Below are positions 11,580 through 23,200 of a stretch of DNA of 64,000 nt, one piece after another. The notes below the pieces were generated by a model. The model worked only from the letters and a program-made list of their open reading frames with translations, was not told the DNA's origin and did not search any database. The position numbers were made by a program, and so were the translations under genes. This DNA comes from Staphylotrichum longicolle. Taxonomy: Eukaryota; Ascomycota; Sordariomycetes; Sordariales; Chaetomiaceae. Location: NCBI GenBank assembly GCA_019096155.1, contig JAHCVI010000005.1, positions 3,296,468-3,360,467 of the forward strand, in the 5' to 3' direction. How positions within the stretch are numbered: position 1 is the first letter of the stretch; every line of letters begins with the position of its first letter.

Positions 11580-13157
11580 CTACAGCACCGAACCCTCGTA
11601 CGACCCCCCCCCTGTACCACCACCCTCTGGCTGCATTTCCTGCACTCCCTCCCCACCTATAGCGCTGTGGCCCAGTGACTCCTGTACATCTTGGACAGTA
11701 AGTGATCCTCCAAGCTGCACACGTTTTTTTTTGGCTCTCTGGCGCTTGCTTAGTGCCTCGTTTGCCTTGCGGAGCGAAGAGACCTCTGACTGAAGGAGGG
11801 CTACCTGGTGCATCATAGCCATCGTACCCTTGGCAAGCTGGTCCACAGCAGCCAACATCGAAGTCGGGGAGCTGTTTTGATGGTTGGCAATGCGAGTCTT
11901 GATGAGTGTTGACTGCGAGTCGGCTTCTCGGGGGTTGTATAGCGTTTGGAATACCCAAGGTTGTAGTGTACCGGCCTGCGAATTTAGGGGTGTTGGCATA
12001 CGAAGCTTTATATCCAGCTTAGAAAGTACCCTCTCTAAATCGTACGGCACTAGGCCAGCACCTGCAAAGCCACCTTGTATATTCTTCTCTGTCATCGAGG
12101 CAAAGAAGGCCTTGTAGAAGGTACAGAGAAACTCGAGCTTGCTAATATAGTTGATATACATCCGTATCAAGTCCTCAATCTAGCGACCGTACGCCTGCTT
12201 CAGCGGTCCAAAGCAGCCGACATCGAGTGGCTGGAGGAGGTGCGAAGAATGCGGAGGCATACAAAGCGTAATGATATTGTTCTACTGGCAGTAGAGCTCG
12301 AATTCGGTCGAGTAGTAGCTCTCGTGGCCGTCGAGGATCAATAACCAGTATTTGCCCTTCGTACGAGGCGCTATATAGAAGTCGAAATGCTTGATCCAAT
12401 CTAGGCCTATAGCATTAGTAGTCTAGCTATTCTCGGTAGTTGCGATACGCTAGTCGGCTAGGAGGTCGCACTCGGTGTATCAGTTGGCAAGGTGGTATTG
12501 CGCGGCCAAGATAATAAATGGAGGGATAGCCTAGCCAAGGGCATTGACGCCCTAGATTACCGTTGCCCACTCGCGGTTGCCAGGCTAGGCCAGCTTTGCC
12601 TTACTACGGCCATCCAAGGTCGTAACTACCATACCCGCGAAGATAATGCCCATCATAAACCCTATCTCATCGAAGTTATAGATATCGTCGTCCACGATAC
12701 CATACTTAGCCTTGACATTTCGTACGAGGGTAAACCACTCGCTAATGACCTTTAGATCTTCGCACTTGGCCCTCTAGTAGTCGTATCTCCGCATCCAACG
12801 CGTTCGGAGCTCTAGCTAGCGTTTGACGAAGTTATATACCCAGAGCTTGCCGACAGGGGGCACGTCGCGTACACATAGCAGTTGGTTGGCCATATCTTCT
12901 ACACCACACAGTCTAGGTAGAAAAGATCGCGCATCTAGCTCAAGGACATATTGAACAATAGCCTTCTCTTCGGAATTAGTAAGCCGGCGCGAGTTAGGCG
13001 TAGTGTCGCGTCGTGCAGGCCGGCCAGCGCGTCGGTTATATAGGGTAGTATAAGATACAGAATAGATTTTTGACGCAGCAAAAAGAGTAAGTTTTGGGTT
13101 CTCATCTATAGCCTTGAAAGCGAGGTTTATTCTTGCTTCACGTGGAATGGAAGACAT
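11580..13157 (-). pseudogene. Fot1-like transposase pseudogene (psq-type HTH plus DDE domain)
   Basis: Reading from the ATG at 13157 to the stop at 11580 gives exactly 526 codons in one frame with no indel. The order is as in Fot1-type transposases: an N-terminal helix-turn-helix (MSSIPREARINLAFKAIDEN, then AASKIYSVSYTTLYNR), the CENP-B-like region (RRLTNSEEKAIVQYVLELD), and a DDE domain with IYNFDEIGF, LLILDGHES and LQPLDVGCFG, which should hold the three catalytic Asp. About ten stops interrupt it, from 12816 down to 12171. Nearly all sit where related proteins have Gln (CAG to TAG) or Trp (TGG to TAG or TGA). These are C-to-T transitions on one strand or the other, the RIP signature. The C-terminal 196 codons (12170-11580) are open. 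Confidence 0.9.
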
Positions 13158-13210
13158 GTTGCGTGGCCGAGAAAGCTGGTGTTGAATGTAAGGGAGACGC
13201 GTTGTGTGGG

Positions 13211-13255
13211 AAATTAACCGTTCGCTTATATTAACCGTTCGCTTATAAAGCACGT
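13211..13255 (-). repeat. Right terminal inverted repeat of the Fot1-like element
   Basis: Inverted 45-bp copy of the left end, followed by the TA target duplication at 13256-13257. Confidence 0.95.
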
Positions 13256-13257
13256 TA

Positions 13258-14008
13258 GGTCTAATCCGTACCACTCATCTGATTCCCACGTTACGTCGCC
13301 AAGGGTGCCAGATGATATTGCATGTAGGATGTCTTAGATATCTTGGTAAAGTACCTTATACGAGAGTCTCTCGTCTTGTTCTCAAATCATTCTCCTCTCG
13401 TCCGCTCCAGCTCTGAAGCAAAAACTATGGTCAAAGCTAGATGGAGCCAACATGTTGCAAGAGAAAAAGAGCATCTTGTTCCGTGGTTCCTGTCAATTGG
13501 ATGCCGACACCCAGGGATGTGTCATTGAAAAGGTTATTGACTCCTATTTCTAGAATCAAAGGGAGGAAAACAAAGAAGGAAGGAAAAGCTAGCCCTCCCC
13601 CTACCTACTTCTGTCCAAGTTTAAGTTACACAAATCTAAATGGTGTAGAGTTGTCTAATTAGAATCCACACTCTCTCTTCGCTCCGAAAGGTAGGTACCT
13701 AGCTTCGTCCTTTTCTTGCAGATACACACCGTAGTGGCTTATAAGAAACCGCGTTGAAACCTAGATTGCTGGTCTTTGGTGGCTGTGTAATTAATCAGAA
13801 GAGATTCATTCATAGCCTATATTAGGCGTATTAGTATCATCATGAACTAGTAACCACTAATCAACCAATCGGCTCCCAAACTCCAAACTCCTGGCTCCTA
13901 GTTCCCAGACCCCGGCTTTCCAGACTCCTGTCCTGTCAGAACTGTTCCAAGAGACGCCCCTCTCCGGGATTATCTCAGAACCCTTTAAAAACGCCATATC
14001 AAGAAACG
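13258..14008. other. AT-richer intergenic region beside the transposon
   Basis: About 750 bp between the element and the 3' end of the Nud1/Cdc11 gene. It is visibly richer in A+T than the neighbouring coding DNA. No coding signal is seen. RIP spill-over from the element could explain the composition. Confidence 0.4.
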
Positions 14009-17000
14009 TCACTGCGAGCTTTGTTGCTCCTCCCCTCCTCCTCCCTCCACCACATTCTTCTCATCCCCCTTCCTCTTGACAAGCCCCTTCTCCGCCATCG
14101 CAACCCACACCAGATCCTTTTCCTCCTGCCCGTCCCCTCCCTCAATCCCCTCCACCTCCTTCCGCTTCCTCCCAGCCACAGACAACCCATCCAGCTTCCT
14201 CACCCTCGCACACCTCTTCCCAACCATCGTCTCCCACAACCGCCTGCGCACGCGTGTGTCCATGTCCAAACGCGCACTGTACCGCGCATCTCTCTCCGCG
14301 TCCTGGTCGCCCAGCACAAACATTCCCGCCTCATCCTCGCCCTCACCCTCCCCATCCCCTTCCCCATCCCGTCCCTTGTTGTTGCGAAGGGCAACGACCC
14401 CCGCGGCCGCCCCGCCAACGACAACGCCCACGGGCGCATAAAACCCCTGCGTGACGGGGTTATCCCGCACGTCCAGCGCGCTCAGGCACCCCCACCCGCT
14501 CAGCACGCCGACCAGCGCCGCCGGGTCCGCCAGCCTGTTGCCCGCGACGAGCACCCTCTTGAGCCGCGGCACGGCCGCCAGCGGCGCGAGGTCCGACAGC
14601 GCGTTCATGTTGAGGTTGAGCACGCGCAGGTTCGGCATCGTCAGCCCGACGTCGGGCGGCAGCGACGACAGCCCGCAGTTTGCGAGCTCGAGGAGCTGCA
14701 GGTTGAGGAGGTCGATGCGGGGGTGGAAGCCGTCGGCCAGGAAGTTGCCTGACAGATACAGCTTGCGGACCTCGTACGCGCGGGAGAGTAAGTGGGGCAC
14801 GTCGAGCGGCGCGTCGCCGCGCTGGTCGCGGAGGGAGAGCGAGTCGATGCGGTGGCGCGCGCGAGGCCGTGGATCTTGGAGAGGGCGTTGCGGTCTGCGT
14901 GGAGACGAAGGTGCGGGGCGTTGTGGAGGGAGAGGGCGGTGAGGGCGTTGTTGTTGAGGTGAAGGTACCGAAGGGTAGGGAGTGGGGCGTCGAGGGCGAA
15001 TGTGGTGAGGGCGTTGTTCTCCAGGTTGAGGGTCGAGAGCGCTGGAAGGTGAGCGATGTTGGCAACGTGGGTGATGGCGTTGGACTTGAGGTCGAGGGTG
15101 GTGAGCTGGTGGAGAGTGGCGCCGTCGAGATCGACCTGCTCGATGAGATTCCCCCTCGCCCGGAGGGTTTGCAGGCCCTTGTGGAACTTGATGCCGTCGA
15201 GGCTGGTAATCTGGTTGTTGTCCACCTTGAGGCTACGCAGGTGGATGAGGCTCTTGAAGGCGGCGAGGCTGGTGAGACTGTTGTTGGAGATGTCGATGTA
15301 CTGGAGGTTCATCAGGTGGTTCCACGCTGTCAGGCTCGAGAGCTGATTGTGCGTCATCCGCAGGTGCAGGACCGACGAGGGGATGCCGCCGAGATTCTAA
15401 TCTTGTTCTTGGAGACATCTAGGCTCTCAAGTTGCCCGCAGTACTCGTCGAGGGCATGCAGCGCACTCAGCCCTTTCTCCGCAGGTCCAGGTCCCGCATG
15501 TCTTCCCAGTACGGCTCAAAGGGCTCCACCTCGGCGAGCTTGTCCACGAGCTCGCGCATGCTCATCGACATGACGCGCTTGGACTGGTCGCCCGTGACAA
15601 GGCGGTGGTTGTCGACCACATAGCTCGCTTCCAGAGGCAGCGTCTCTTCCGCACGATGCATCGTGAACTCGGATAGCGGGCTGAGAGCAAACGTGCCGAC
15701 ATACTGACTGATGATGGGGCCGCCATCAACTCCCGGAATGAAGCAGTTTCGCGACTTCACTGGAGTGGTAACAAGGAAGCTGACACTGTTTTGCCGCTCC
15801 TCATCACGATTGGCAACGCTGTAGTCGCCCAATACGCTGAGTTCCATGCCGTGAGCTGCGTCTTGATGCTGGGCGTGATCCAGGTTCGAATCCTCGTCGC
15901 GCTCATCAATCCTGGACACGGGACGCGCCATCAACGACCGGCCCCTAACCGAGAGGTGGCGCGGCGGGCCGCGTGAAGTGCTGCGGGACCTGCCTGACCG
16001 GCTCCTCGCGGTCGAGTGAGTCGGAACCATCCGCCGACCCCTAGCCTGCGTGTCACGGGGCTCGGTGGCCTGGTCGAGGACGCTATCCTCCGACAGCATG
16101 TCGCCGGCCACGTCCTGGATCACGGAAGCCACTGGGGAGGAAAAAGTGATGGTCAGTCGCCTAGGCGCCTTTCCTCGGCCCTCGTTGATGTCGAGTTCAG
16201 GGTCAACAAACTCCTCGGGCATGCTTGGAGTCGGGTTTTGCATGACAGGTGGCCCTGCAATCGCGTCCAGGGCCGTCCTTGTAGCCGAACCCACCCTGGG
16301 CGGCCTTGACGGGCTGATCTGCTCGGCGCTTGGAAGGCGCTCTTGAAGCTCGCCCTCCTTCTTGCCTGTCAGGAGCAGGTTCTGCATTTCCCTGGTGACG
16401 TCGACAGTCAGGTCGGGGATGTCAGCAAAGGGGTCGTCCTCGCTGACCTCAGACTGGAGCCAGCTGTTTCGCGATTCGGCCGAGCCCTTCCTCTTCACCC
16501 AAATGTTGCGCTGCCTGTCCAGAACCATATTTCCAACTTGGTCTGGAATCAGGTGCGAGACACTCTCGGGCATGATTGTCTTTCTCACGTCAGAGCCTTT
16601 GGAGGATCCCACCGACAAGCCAGTTTGGATCGACATCCCAGTGCTGTGAGTATTGAACCTCGCCGAGCCTTGAGAGGGCACGCCATCGCTGACGCCGTTG
16701 GCAGACGGTTCTTGCCAAGTCGGATTCCGCGAGATGCGGATATTTGGGGGATCACTGACAGTGCCAGCATGGGAGACTGAGTGTCGGCTTTGCTCGCCGA
16801 CCCAGTCCTCTGTGTCTCGTTCCCGCGAAGCAAAGTAGTCTTCTTGAGCCGGCTCAGGAGAGCGCATTGATGAAGCCATTATGTCGCCCATGTCGCTGAC
16901 CTCCTCGTATTTCTTGAGCTGCTCAGCTAGCACTGGATCCTCCTGCTTCGTGGACATGCGTGTCAGGGGAGGGCGCCCCTCACGACTCGGCGGCCTGGAA

Positions 17001-19435
17001 AACGGTTCTTGCGTGGATTCCTCAAACGAGCCATCCAGATCCGGGGATAGCTCCCCTTTCTCTTCGTCCGATTCCTCAAGGCTTGCAAGCCCGCTTGGCA
17101 AACCGGCCTTGTTTCGGATCATAGCCATGATCTTGTTCGCTTCATTGATGAAGTCCTCAGTTTTGATGGACGGCTTCCGGTTGGTCTCGGCTTTGGCGCC
17201 GACTGGAAGGGCCGCTGGAGCTTGCCCGTGCCTGCTGGAGCGAGCAGGGGACCGCTCAATCTCGGCAAGGGGCTGGCGTTCTCTCTGCACCGAGGATCTT
17301 TGATTAGGTGTTGGTGTCCGGGGCCGCAGCGATTGACGGCCTTCGAGTTCTTCGACGTCGTGCTCGCTGCTGCTGCGCGCGTCTTGCCGGAACCTGCCAA
17401 GAGCTGACTGCATCTGTTGACGTGACAGCTGGATCGAGTCCACCGCTGAAGGCTGTTCTTCGGTTCCATACGAGATGTCCGATTTGTGCAGCGTCCTGCG
17501 TCGCTTCGGAGTTGGATCCTTTGTGGGTGATGTGCGCGGCCGCTTGATTTCTGGGCCGGACGCATCGCGCCGCCCTCCAGGCGGAGAGAGGTCGAAATAC
17601 GCGGGAAACGACGCCCGACCAGACCGCCGGGACGGATTGGAATTTGTTGATTTCCGCCTCCTGTTCACAACAATGTCTGGTACCTCAGACGGCGAAGCGT
17701 CGTGCGTGAGGTCGAAGATGGGTTGATGCGGAGGAAGCATGGACTCGTCGTCGGGGCCGCGGTTTTCTTTGTCACCATCCACACCGGTCGCATCGTGGGA
17801 CATGTGAGAGAACTCGTCGTTGAACTCGTAACCATCGAGTTCTCCGGCGCCAAACCTGTTTGCATACGCCGAATGGTGGTCCTCGCCCTGGGCTGTCGCG
17901 GGAAGTAATCTCGACGGGCTTTCCGCGGTCAGCCGGCTGTTGTCGACGGCTATCGAGAAGGAGCTGTCGCCAGGTTCCCCATGCATTTGACTCAAACGTC
18001 TCAGGAGGGTCTGATTGGTGAAAGTGTCGTAAGGTTGGAAAAGCTTCAGAGGGCTGCCAGCGCTGAGAAGCACAGGCGTAAGGCGCTTCTGGGGGCTTGG
18101 ATCGGGGACCCGGGGGAGATCTGGACTGTCGGCGGGGAGGTGCTCAGACGAGTCCCAGCGCTCGACCCTGACAGTCGGGAACTGCTTCGGAGTGCTCGCC
18201 TGCAGGGACTCCTCGGGATTGAGCTCGGAGCTGTCGTTGAGAGCGGAGCTCAACATATGGTTGCGGAACGATCCTTCGTCAGACCGCCCGCCTCTTCGAA
18301 AGTTGACGAAGGCTTCCAATCTCCGGTAGTCCTGGGTTATCTCCTCTGTCCTTGTTGTGCCGTACTTCTGGACAGAGCCCTCATTGGGATCACCCACAAG
18401 ATGGGATTGGTTCCGTTGCAACGTCTCCAATCGCATCCGGAGCTCGTCAGGGGGCAACTCCGCTGGCCCAAACATGGTTTTGCCGTCACTAGCCTGGCGC
18501 CGTTCGAGCAAGATGGGACTGAAATCCTCGTAGCGAATGTCGCTCCGGCCACTGACCTTGCGTGACTCGCCCCCGCCGTCCGACAGAGCTGTTTGATCTG
18601 TCGTGGCGGCCAGGTGTCCACTACTCTCCTGTGGCTTACTCGATTCGGAGGCTCTGCTTGCGTTGGCGGATTCCTCGGTGAGTCGGTATCGTCTCGCTAA
18701 GGGTGGCCGTTTTGGCGGCTGTTTAGACGTTTCGCCTATCGAACCTTCCACGTGTATCTCGACTGTCGAAGGATCGCGTCGGTAGAGGGGCGGACTCGAG
18801 GGCACTGTGACATTCCATTGCGAGTGTTCCGCATTGTCGGAGGCTTCTACCTGGCCATCTCTCGAGGGGCCGGGGGTCGGCTGTGGAGGCTTAAATATGT
18901 TTTCCAGCCCAGTTCCTGCTGAGGTGAACAGGTCTGGCTGCTCACCATACGACAGATCGCCGTAGACCAGCCGCCGCTTCCATTCCGGTGTCTCGTCCCC
19001 CTTTCCCTTAGATTGTGAGGCGCTCATGGATTTGCGGTGAATGGTGTTGCGGATGACCGAGTTGGTCGTCGAGACGGAGGCGGAACGGCAGGCATGGCAG
19101 TCGCGGCCGCCAGGACTGCTCAGCTCCTGCGAGAGCTTGGACGGGGTGCGGCGGGACAAGGCGGCCAGGCGCTCGTTAATGCTTCGTTCGCCGAGGACGT
19201 TGTTGGTGCTGTTACTGCCGCGGCTACCATGGCTGCCGTGGCTGCCGTGGCTGCTGGCATTGATGGCATCTTGGAACTTCTTGACACCGGGGCTGAGGCG
19301 AGGGATCCTGCTAGGCGTCTTCGGCTTCGGCAGCTTGGTGTCGGGTGAGGGCGAGGCCTCAACGTAGGACGCGTCGGGGGACCCGGGCTGTGACACCCAG
19401 TCCTCGGAGAGGGAGTCTAGCCAGGCGTGCCCCAT
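14009..19435 (-). CDS. Nud1/Cdc11-type septation initiation network scaffold (three frame breaks)
   Basis: Leucine-rich-repeat scaffold of the spindle pole body. In yeasts Nud1/Cdc11 anchors mitotic-exit/septation kinases, and SnaD is the Aspergillus relative. It starts at 19435 with the conserved MGHAWLDSLSEDWVSQP. A long disordered region (about residues 20-1300) follows, then the LRR domain (MTHNQLSSLTAWNHLMNLQY, LKVDNNQITSLDGI, LDLKSNAITHVANI, LYLSGNFLADGF) and a basic tail ending at 14009. Three one-base losses break the frame: in the CCC run at 15471-15473, at about 15394-15401, and at about 14851-14855. Adding one base at each restores a continuous LRR array and a protein of about 1,809 residues. 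No introns are needed. Because this scaffold is normally conserved, assembly errors are likelier than a pseudogene. The gene is divergent from 20205. Confidence 0.88.
19210..19258 (-). repeat. Ser-His-Gly codon repeat in the Nud1/Cdc11 gene
   Basis: Tandem 9-bp units (GGCTGCCGT) encode an SHGSHGSHGSRGS run in the disordered N-terminal part. This is a local triplet-type expansion. Confidence 0.7.
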
Positions 19436-20204
19436 GATGGCACGCGGGAGGATGGTGGATATCGGATGTGGTGTGGGTGCGGAGCGGCGTTGCTTGTCAA
19501 GCCGTCATCAAGGCGTGGGATCCTGGAGTGCGAGGAGGTACTGCGACTGTTTGTGGATGCCGAAGGTCAATCTGTTTGGCGGGGTTGTCGGGGCAGTTTG
19601 CGGAGCTTCTTCACGCCTTGGAACTGAAGAAGAACTGCCCTGGACTGCTGTCGCAAAAACTCTTCTGGATGCGATAGTCGTCTAAAAAAAAAAGAAGATG
19701 ATACTGCACCCTTCAAAGACACCGCCCGTAAGGAATGCGGGTTTTCGTTAACGTTATCGGCAACGTCACAAACTATCGAGATTGGTCAATCACCCTCTGT
19801 CGCTTTTGGGGGCGCCCCATCGCGTTTTGGGGTAAACAGTCGGGATTGTGGTGATTGGCGGGCGCCTGTCCCACCTCTCATTTCCCTGGCAACCGGCAGT
19901 GACCTGGCCCCGCTCCCTTTGAGAGCTTGCAGGTGGGCTCAGGTGACTGCGCGCGCCACGTTTAATTGCAGAAACGCGTGAAAGCGCGTCTCACTCCACT
20001 TTGCAGGTTGCGGGTTGCAGCCTGTCTCGGGCCCATGGCAACCTGCACCCTGGTCCGTCACTCAACGCTAACAATCACGCACAAACACTGCAGCACACTC
20101 AAACCGCCAAGTGGCTCAATTGATTCCGGCTCGACGCCCCAACTGCGGATCTGGCCCGGACGCAACTCCAATGTATCAATCCCGTCACCGTCAATAGTGG
20201 AACG
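19436..20204. other. Bidirectional promoter region
   Basis: About 770 bp between the divergent Nud1/Cdc11 gene and the 20205 gene. A run of A lies at 19684-19693. No coding signal is seen. Confidence 0.45.
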
Positions 20205-23200
20205 ATGAAGCGCTGTTATGGCAGCCCCGGCCGCGAATGGCTGCACCCCGACAACTTTGCCAACGAACCCGTCTACTGCGAAGCCCCGCACAATCCCGAC
20301 GACATACTCCATTCCGGCTCCGACGATGAGGCCTACAACAGTCCAGCTGAGCGGCAGGCCCGCTGTGAGGCCCAGGCACAGCGGTTTCTCGACGGGAAAC
20401 CCGTATTCCTGCTGTCTGCGTCCTTGCGCGGGCCATTCGACAGAGAATCCGGCTGGGTGAATCCATGGCGTTCCAAATCCACATCCACCAAGAAGTCAGC
20501 CAAGAGGAAACGCCCATCAGGCCCGAAACGAATTTTGGAACAACCGGAATCCAGCGGCATATTCGAGTCGAGCAGCTGTCACCAGGAGGCTCCTGAAAGC
20601 ATTCCGGTACTTCCTCCAGCTGCGTGTAGCACGCCACAGTATATGGATGGTCAAACATTCCACCGCATATGGGACTGGCGGAACCAAGTGGTTGCTGAAA
20701 GTGACGTCCCTTCGAGTCCAAGTCAGCAGGCATCGCAGACGCTCCCCGCTTCGGCCGACTCGAGACGAGCGACACAACAGACAATCAGGAGACGGTCCGG
20801 CATGACAGCGGATACCTTGGATGATGGTTTGAGGAGCTCTGCGCGGTATACTCCTGTATTGGTCGACAAGGTTGCGAAGCGGGACACCTCGAGGTTTTCA
20901 GCGCGAGATGACGAGAAGGCGGCGTCGAGCTCGCACCTCAAGGTCCACCCTGACGTTGATTCAAACCATGCCATACCCAGCCAGGATTTTCTCAGCACCT
21001 ATGCACTACCAGTCGCAGCAGAGATTATACGGCATCTTTCTCCACCCGCCCCCCGGATTCCCGAGCAGTCTGTGCTATCGGTGCGGACGAGCCAGCCGCC
21101 TTCTTCAAACCCAAGAGCTGCAGAAGAAGGCACATCGCCAGCCATGGCCTTTGCAACGCATGTCACGTCAGACAAGGAGAATCTGGAAAAACGAAATGCC
21201 ACACCCGAGGGCAGGCCTCTAAGGGCAGTGGCATCTTGTGCGCACTTGAAGACGCAGGCGAGCGCGCGGACGGACGGGAGCTTTCGTTACCGGCGCAAGG
21301 ATGTTCGGGACAAGGGCTCGATTGCGACGAGAAATATGGGTCCCGTATCTGGATCAACACTCAAACTTGAAGCAGAGCGCCCCGTCTCCAGCAGCCAGAT
21401 GCCCCTGGAGAGGCCGCTAGAGGACGACGAAACCCCCAGGCCACTTGACACAGGAGGCAGCTCGGGGGATGCAGAAACCAGGGCGCCCGAGGTTGCTGAA
21501 CAGGTTCATGAGGCTGTCATTAAGGTGGAAGCATTGGGAACACCTAAAGTTTTGCCGGAATCAAAACTCTCCCAGCAATTGCTCAGCGTGGATAACCAGG
21601 CCGCCGACGAAAGTCAGAGCGAAGGTGATGGAACTATGGACACAGTCTCGCAGATTGACGGCCCTACATTGGTTCCCTCTGAAGAGACATCTGGCTCGGA
21701 GCGTTCTGGCGTGTCTAGCTTCGGGCATTTTTCAGTCGAAAAGCAGTCACAGGACATGATCGGGGACGGTCTTGGGTTGCCGCGGCGGTTGCTCTGGCCC
21801 AAGAGACGGCGGAGCGGAAGCGGGGATCCGCTGCCAGTGTTTGGGCTTGAGCCAACACATACACGAGCTCCGGAGCCTGCCATCGAAAAACGACGGTCTC
21901 TGTCGCCCGCCGACCCGCTCTGCATGGAAGAGAACGCGGCTCATCCCGCAGAGGAGAGCGAGGTTGTTCAGCAGGCACCACAAATCGTCCAGTCTCCCAC
22001 TCGGGCAGATGCGTCGGTGGTTGTTGAGACAGTTGGAGTAGATCCAGAGCCTACCGGGGAAGAAGTAGCAGAGAGTGAAACGGCGAGCGAGGCTGAAGAT
22101 GAGGAGATGCACGAGGCCGCAGAGGTGCGAGTCGAGGCAGCGCCCGAGTCTGGACTCGAGGGTGAGGCACAACCCGAGGTGCAACCGCAGCCTACAGCAA
22201 CAGAAGTGCAAAGTCCTCGGACCAAGGTTGAAGGAGTGCCCCCACCGCAGAACGACGAACAGGTCAACGACGAAGCCGAAGCTGCTCAATCGACTCCGCC
22301 TCAAGTCACTCAGAGCCCATGGGTCAAGGAAGCGAATGTGGTGCCTGGCGCCTCAGGCACCCCGATTCCACTTCCCATTCCAAGTGCGAAACTCGTCGTC
22401 GCCCGCGAGGCTCCCGACGAAGCAGTCTCGCAGAGTCCGTGGGCAAGAGGGGATTCCCAACTTCAGGCGCCAGACGCCCGGTTATTCAACCCCTTGTCCT
22501 CTCCAACCAACAGCAACGTCCTCCCGACCACCGAGGCCACCACTCACCTCCAACCACCTTGTGACGACGACATCGACATGTGCAACTCCCAGCTTTACCC
22601 GCCTCACCCGTCAACCCCAGAAACCAAACACTCGAGCCTTCCGACCCCCGACTTTACGCTATCCGTCAAGTCTTTCAAAGACTTCATGACACCCTCCCCG
22701 CAAAAGCCCGCACCCAAGCGCCGCCGCATCTCCACCTCCACCTCGACTGGTGCAGACGACCATCTCCCCAGCACCCAAGCCCTTTTGGATGCAGCCATCT
22801 CCAACCCCTGGACCAGACCGCCAACCATTAAAAAGCCCAACAAGCCCAAGCGAAGTCTAAAACAACAACAACAACATGAGGAACAACAGCCACGCCCCAA
22901 AAAGCGCGTCTCCTGGGCAGACGCCGCCGCCGACAACGCCCCTTCCCCCCTCCCATCATCCACTCCAACAAACACAACAACCGCCATCACCACCACCACC
23001 ACAAACCCGCGAAAACGGCCCCGCACCACCTCCCCACCCCCAAGCATCCTCCTCTCCACTCCACAACAGCTCCCAGGCACAAGCGAGAAGTTCGGCAAAC
23101 ACTTTGCCGCCGTGGCCGCCGGCGGGCGCGGGCGACGCGTGGTAACTACGACCACTACTACACCGCTCAGACAGCAGCAGCAATACCCTAAAAGCGGGAG

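Larger units (their letters stand above)
11394..13255 (-). mobile_element. Fot1/Pogo-like DNA transposon, complete but RIP-inactivated
   Basis: Tc1/mariner-superfamily element of 1,862 bp. It has perfect 45-bp terminal inverted repeats at 11394-11438 and 13211-13255, starting ACGTGCTTTATAAGCG. A TA target-site duplication flanks it at 11392-11393 and 13256-13257. Size, repeats and TA duplication match the Fot1 group. One transposase gene on the minus strand fills the inside. The transposase carries about ten premature stops, so the copy cannot move unless transposase is supplied from elsewhere. No second copy lies in the window. Confidence 0.93.

Noticed and set aside
12492..12755. 87-codon + strand frame within the transposon
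   Set aside because: Opposite strand of the transposase relic; an artefact of RIP-altered sequence.
15893..15903. Perfect tRNA B-box-like sequence GGTTCGAATCC
   Set aside because: It lies inside the Nud1/Cdc11 coding sequence; the preceding 60 bases give neither an A box nor a cloverleaf.
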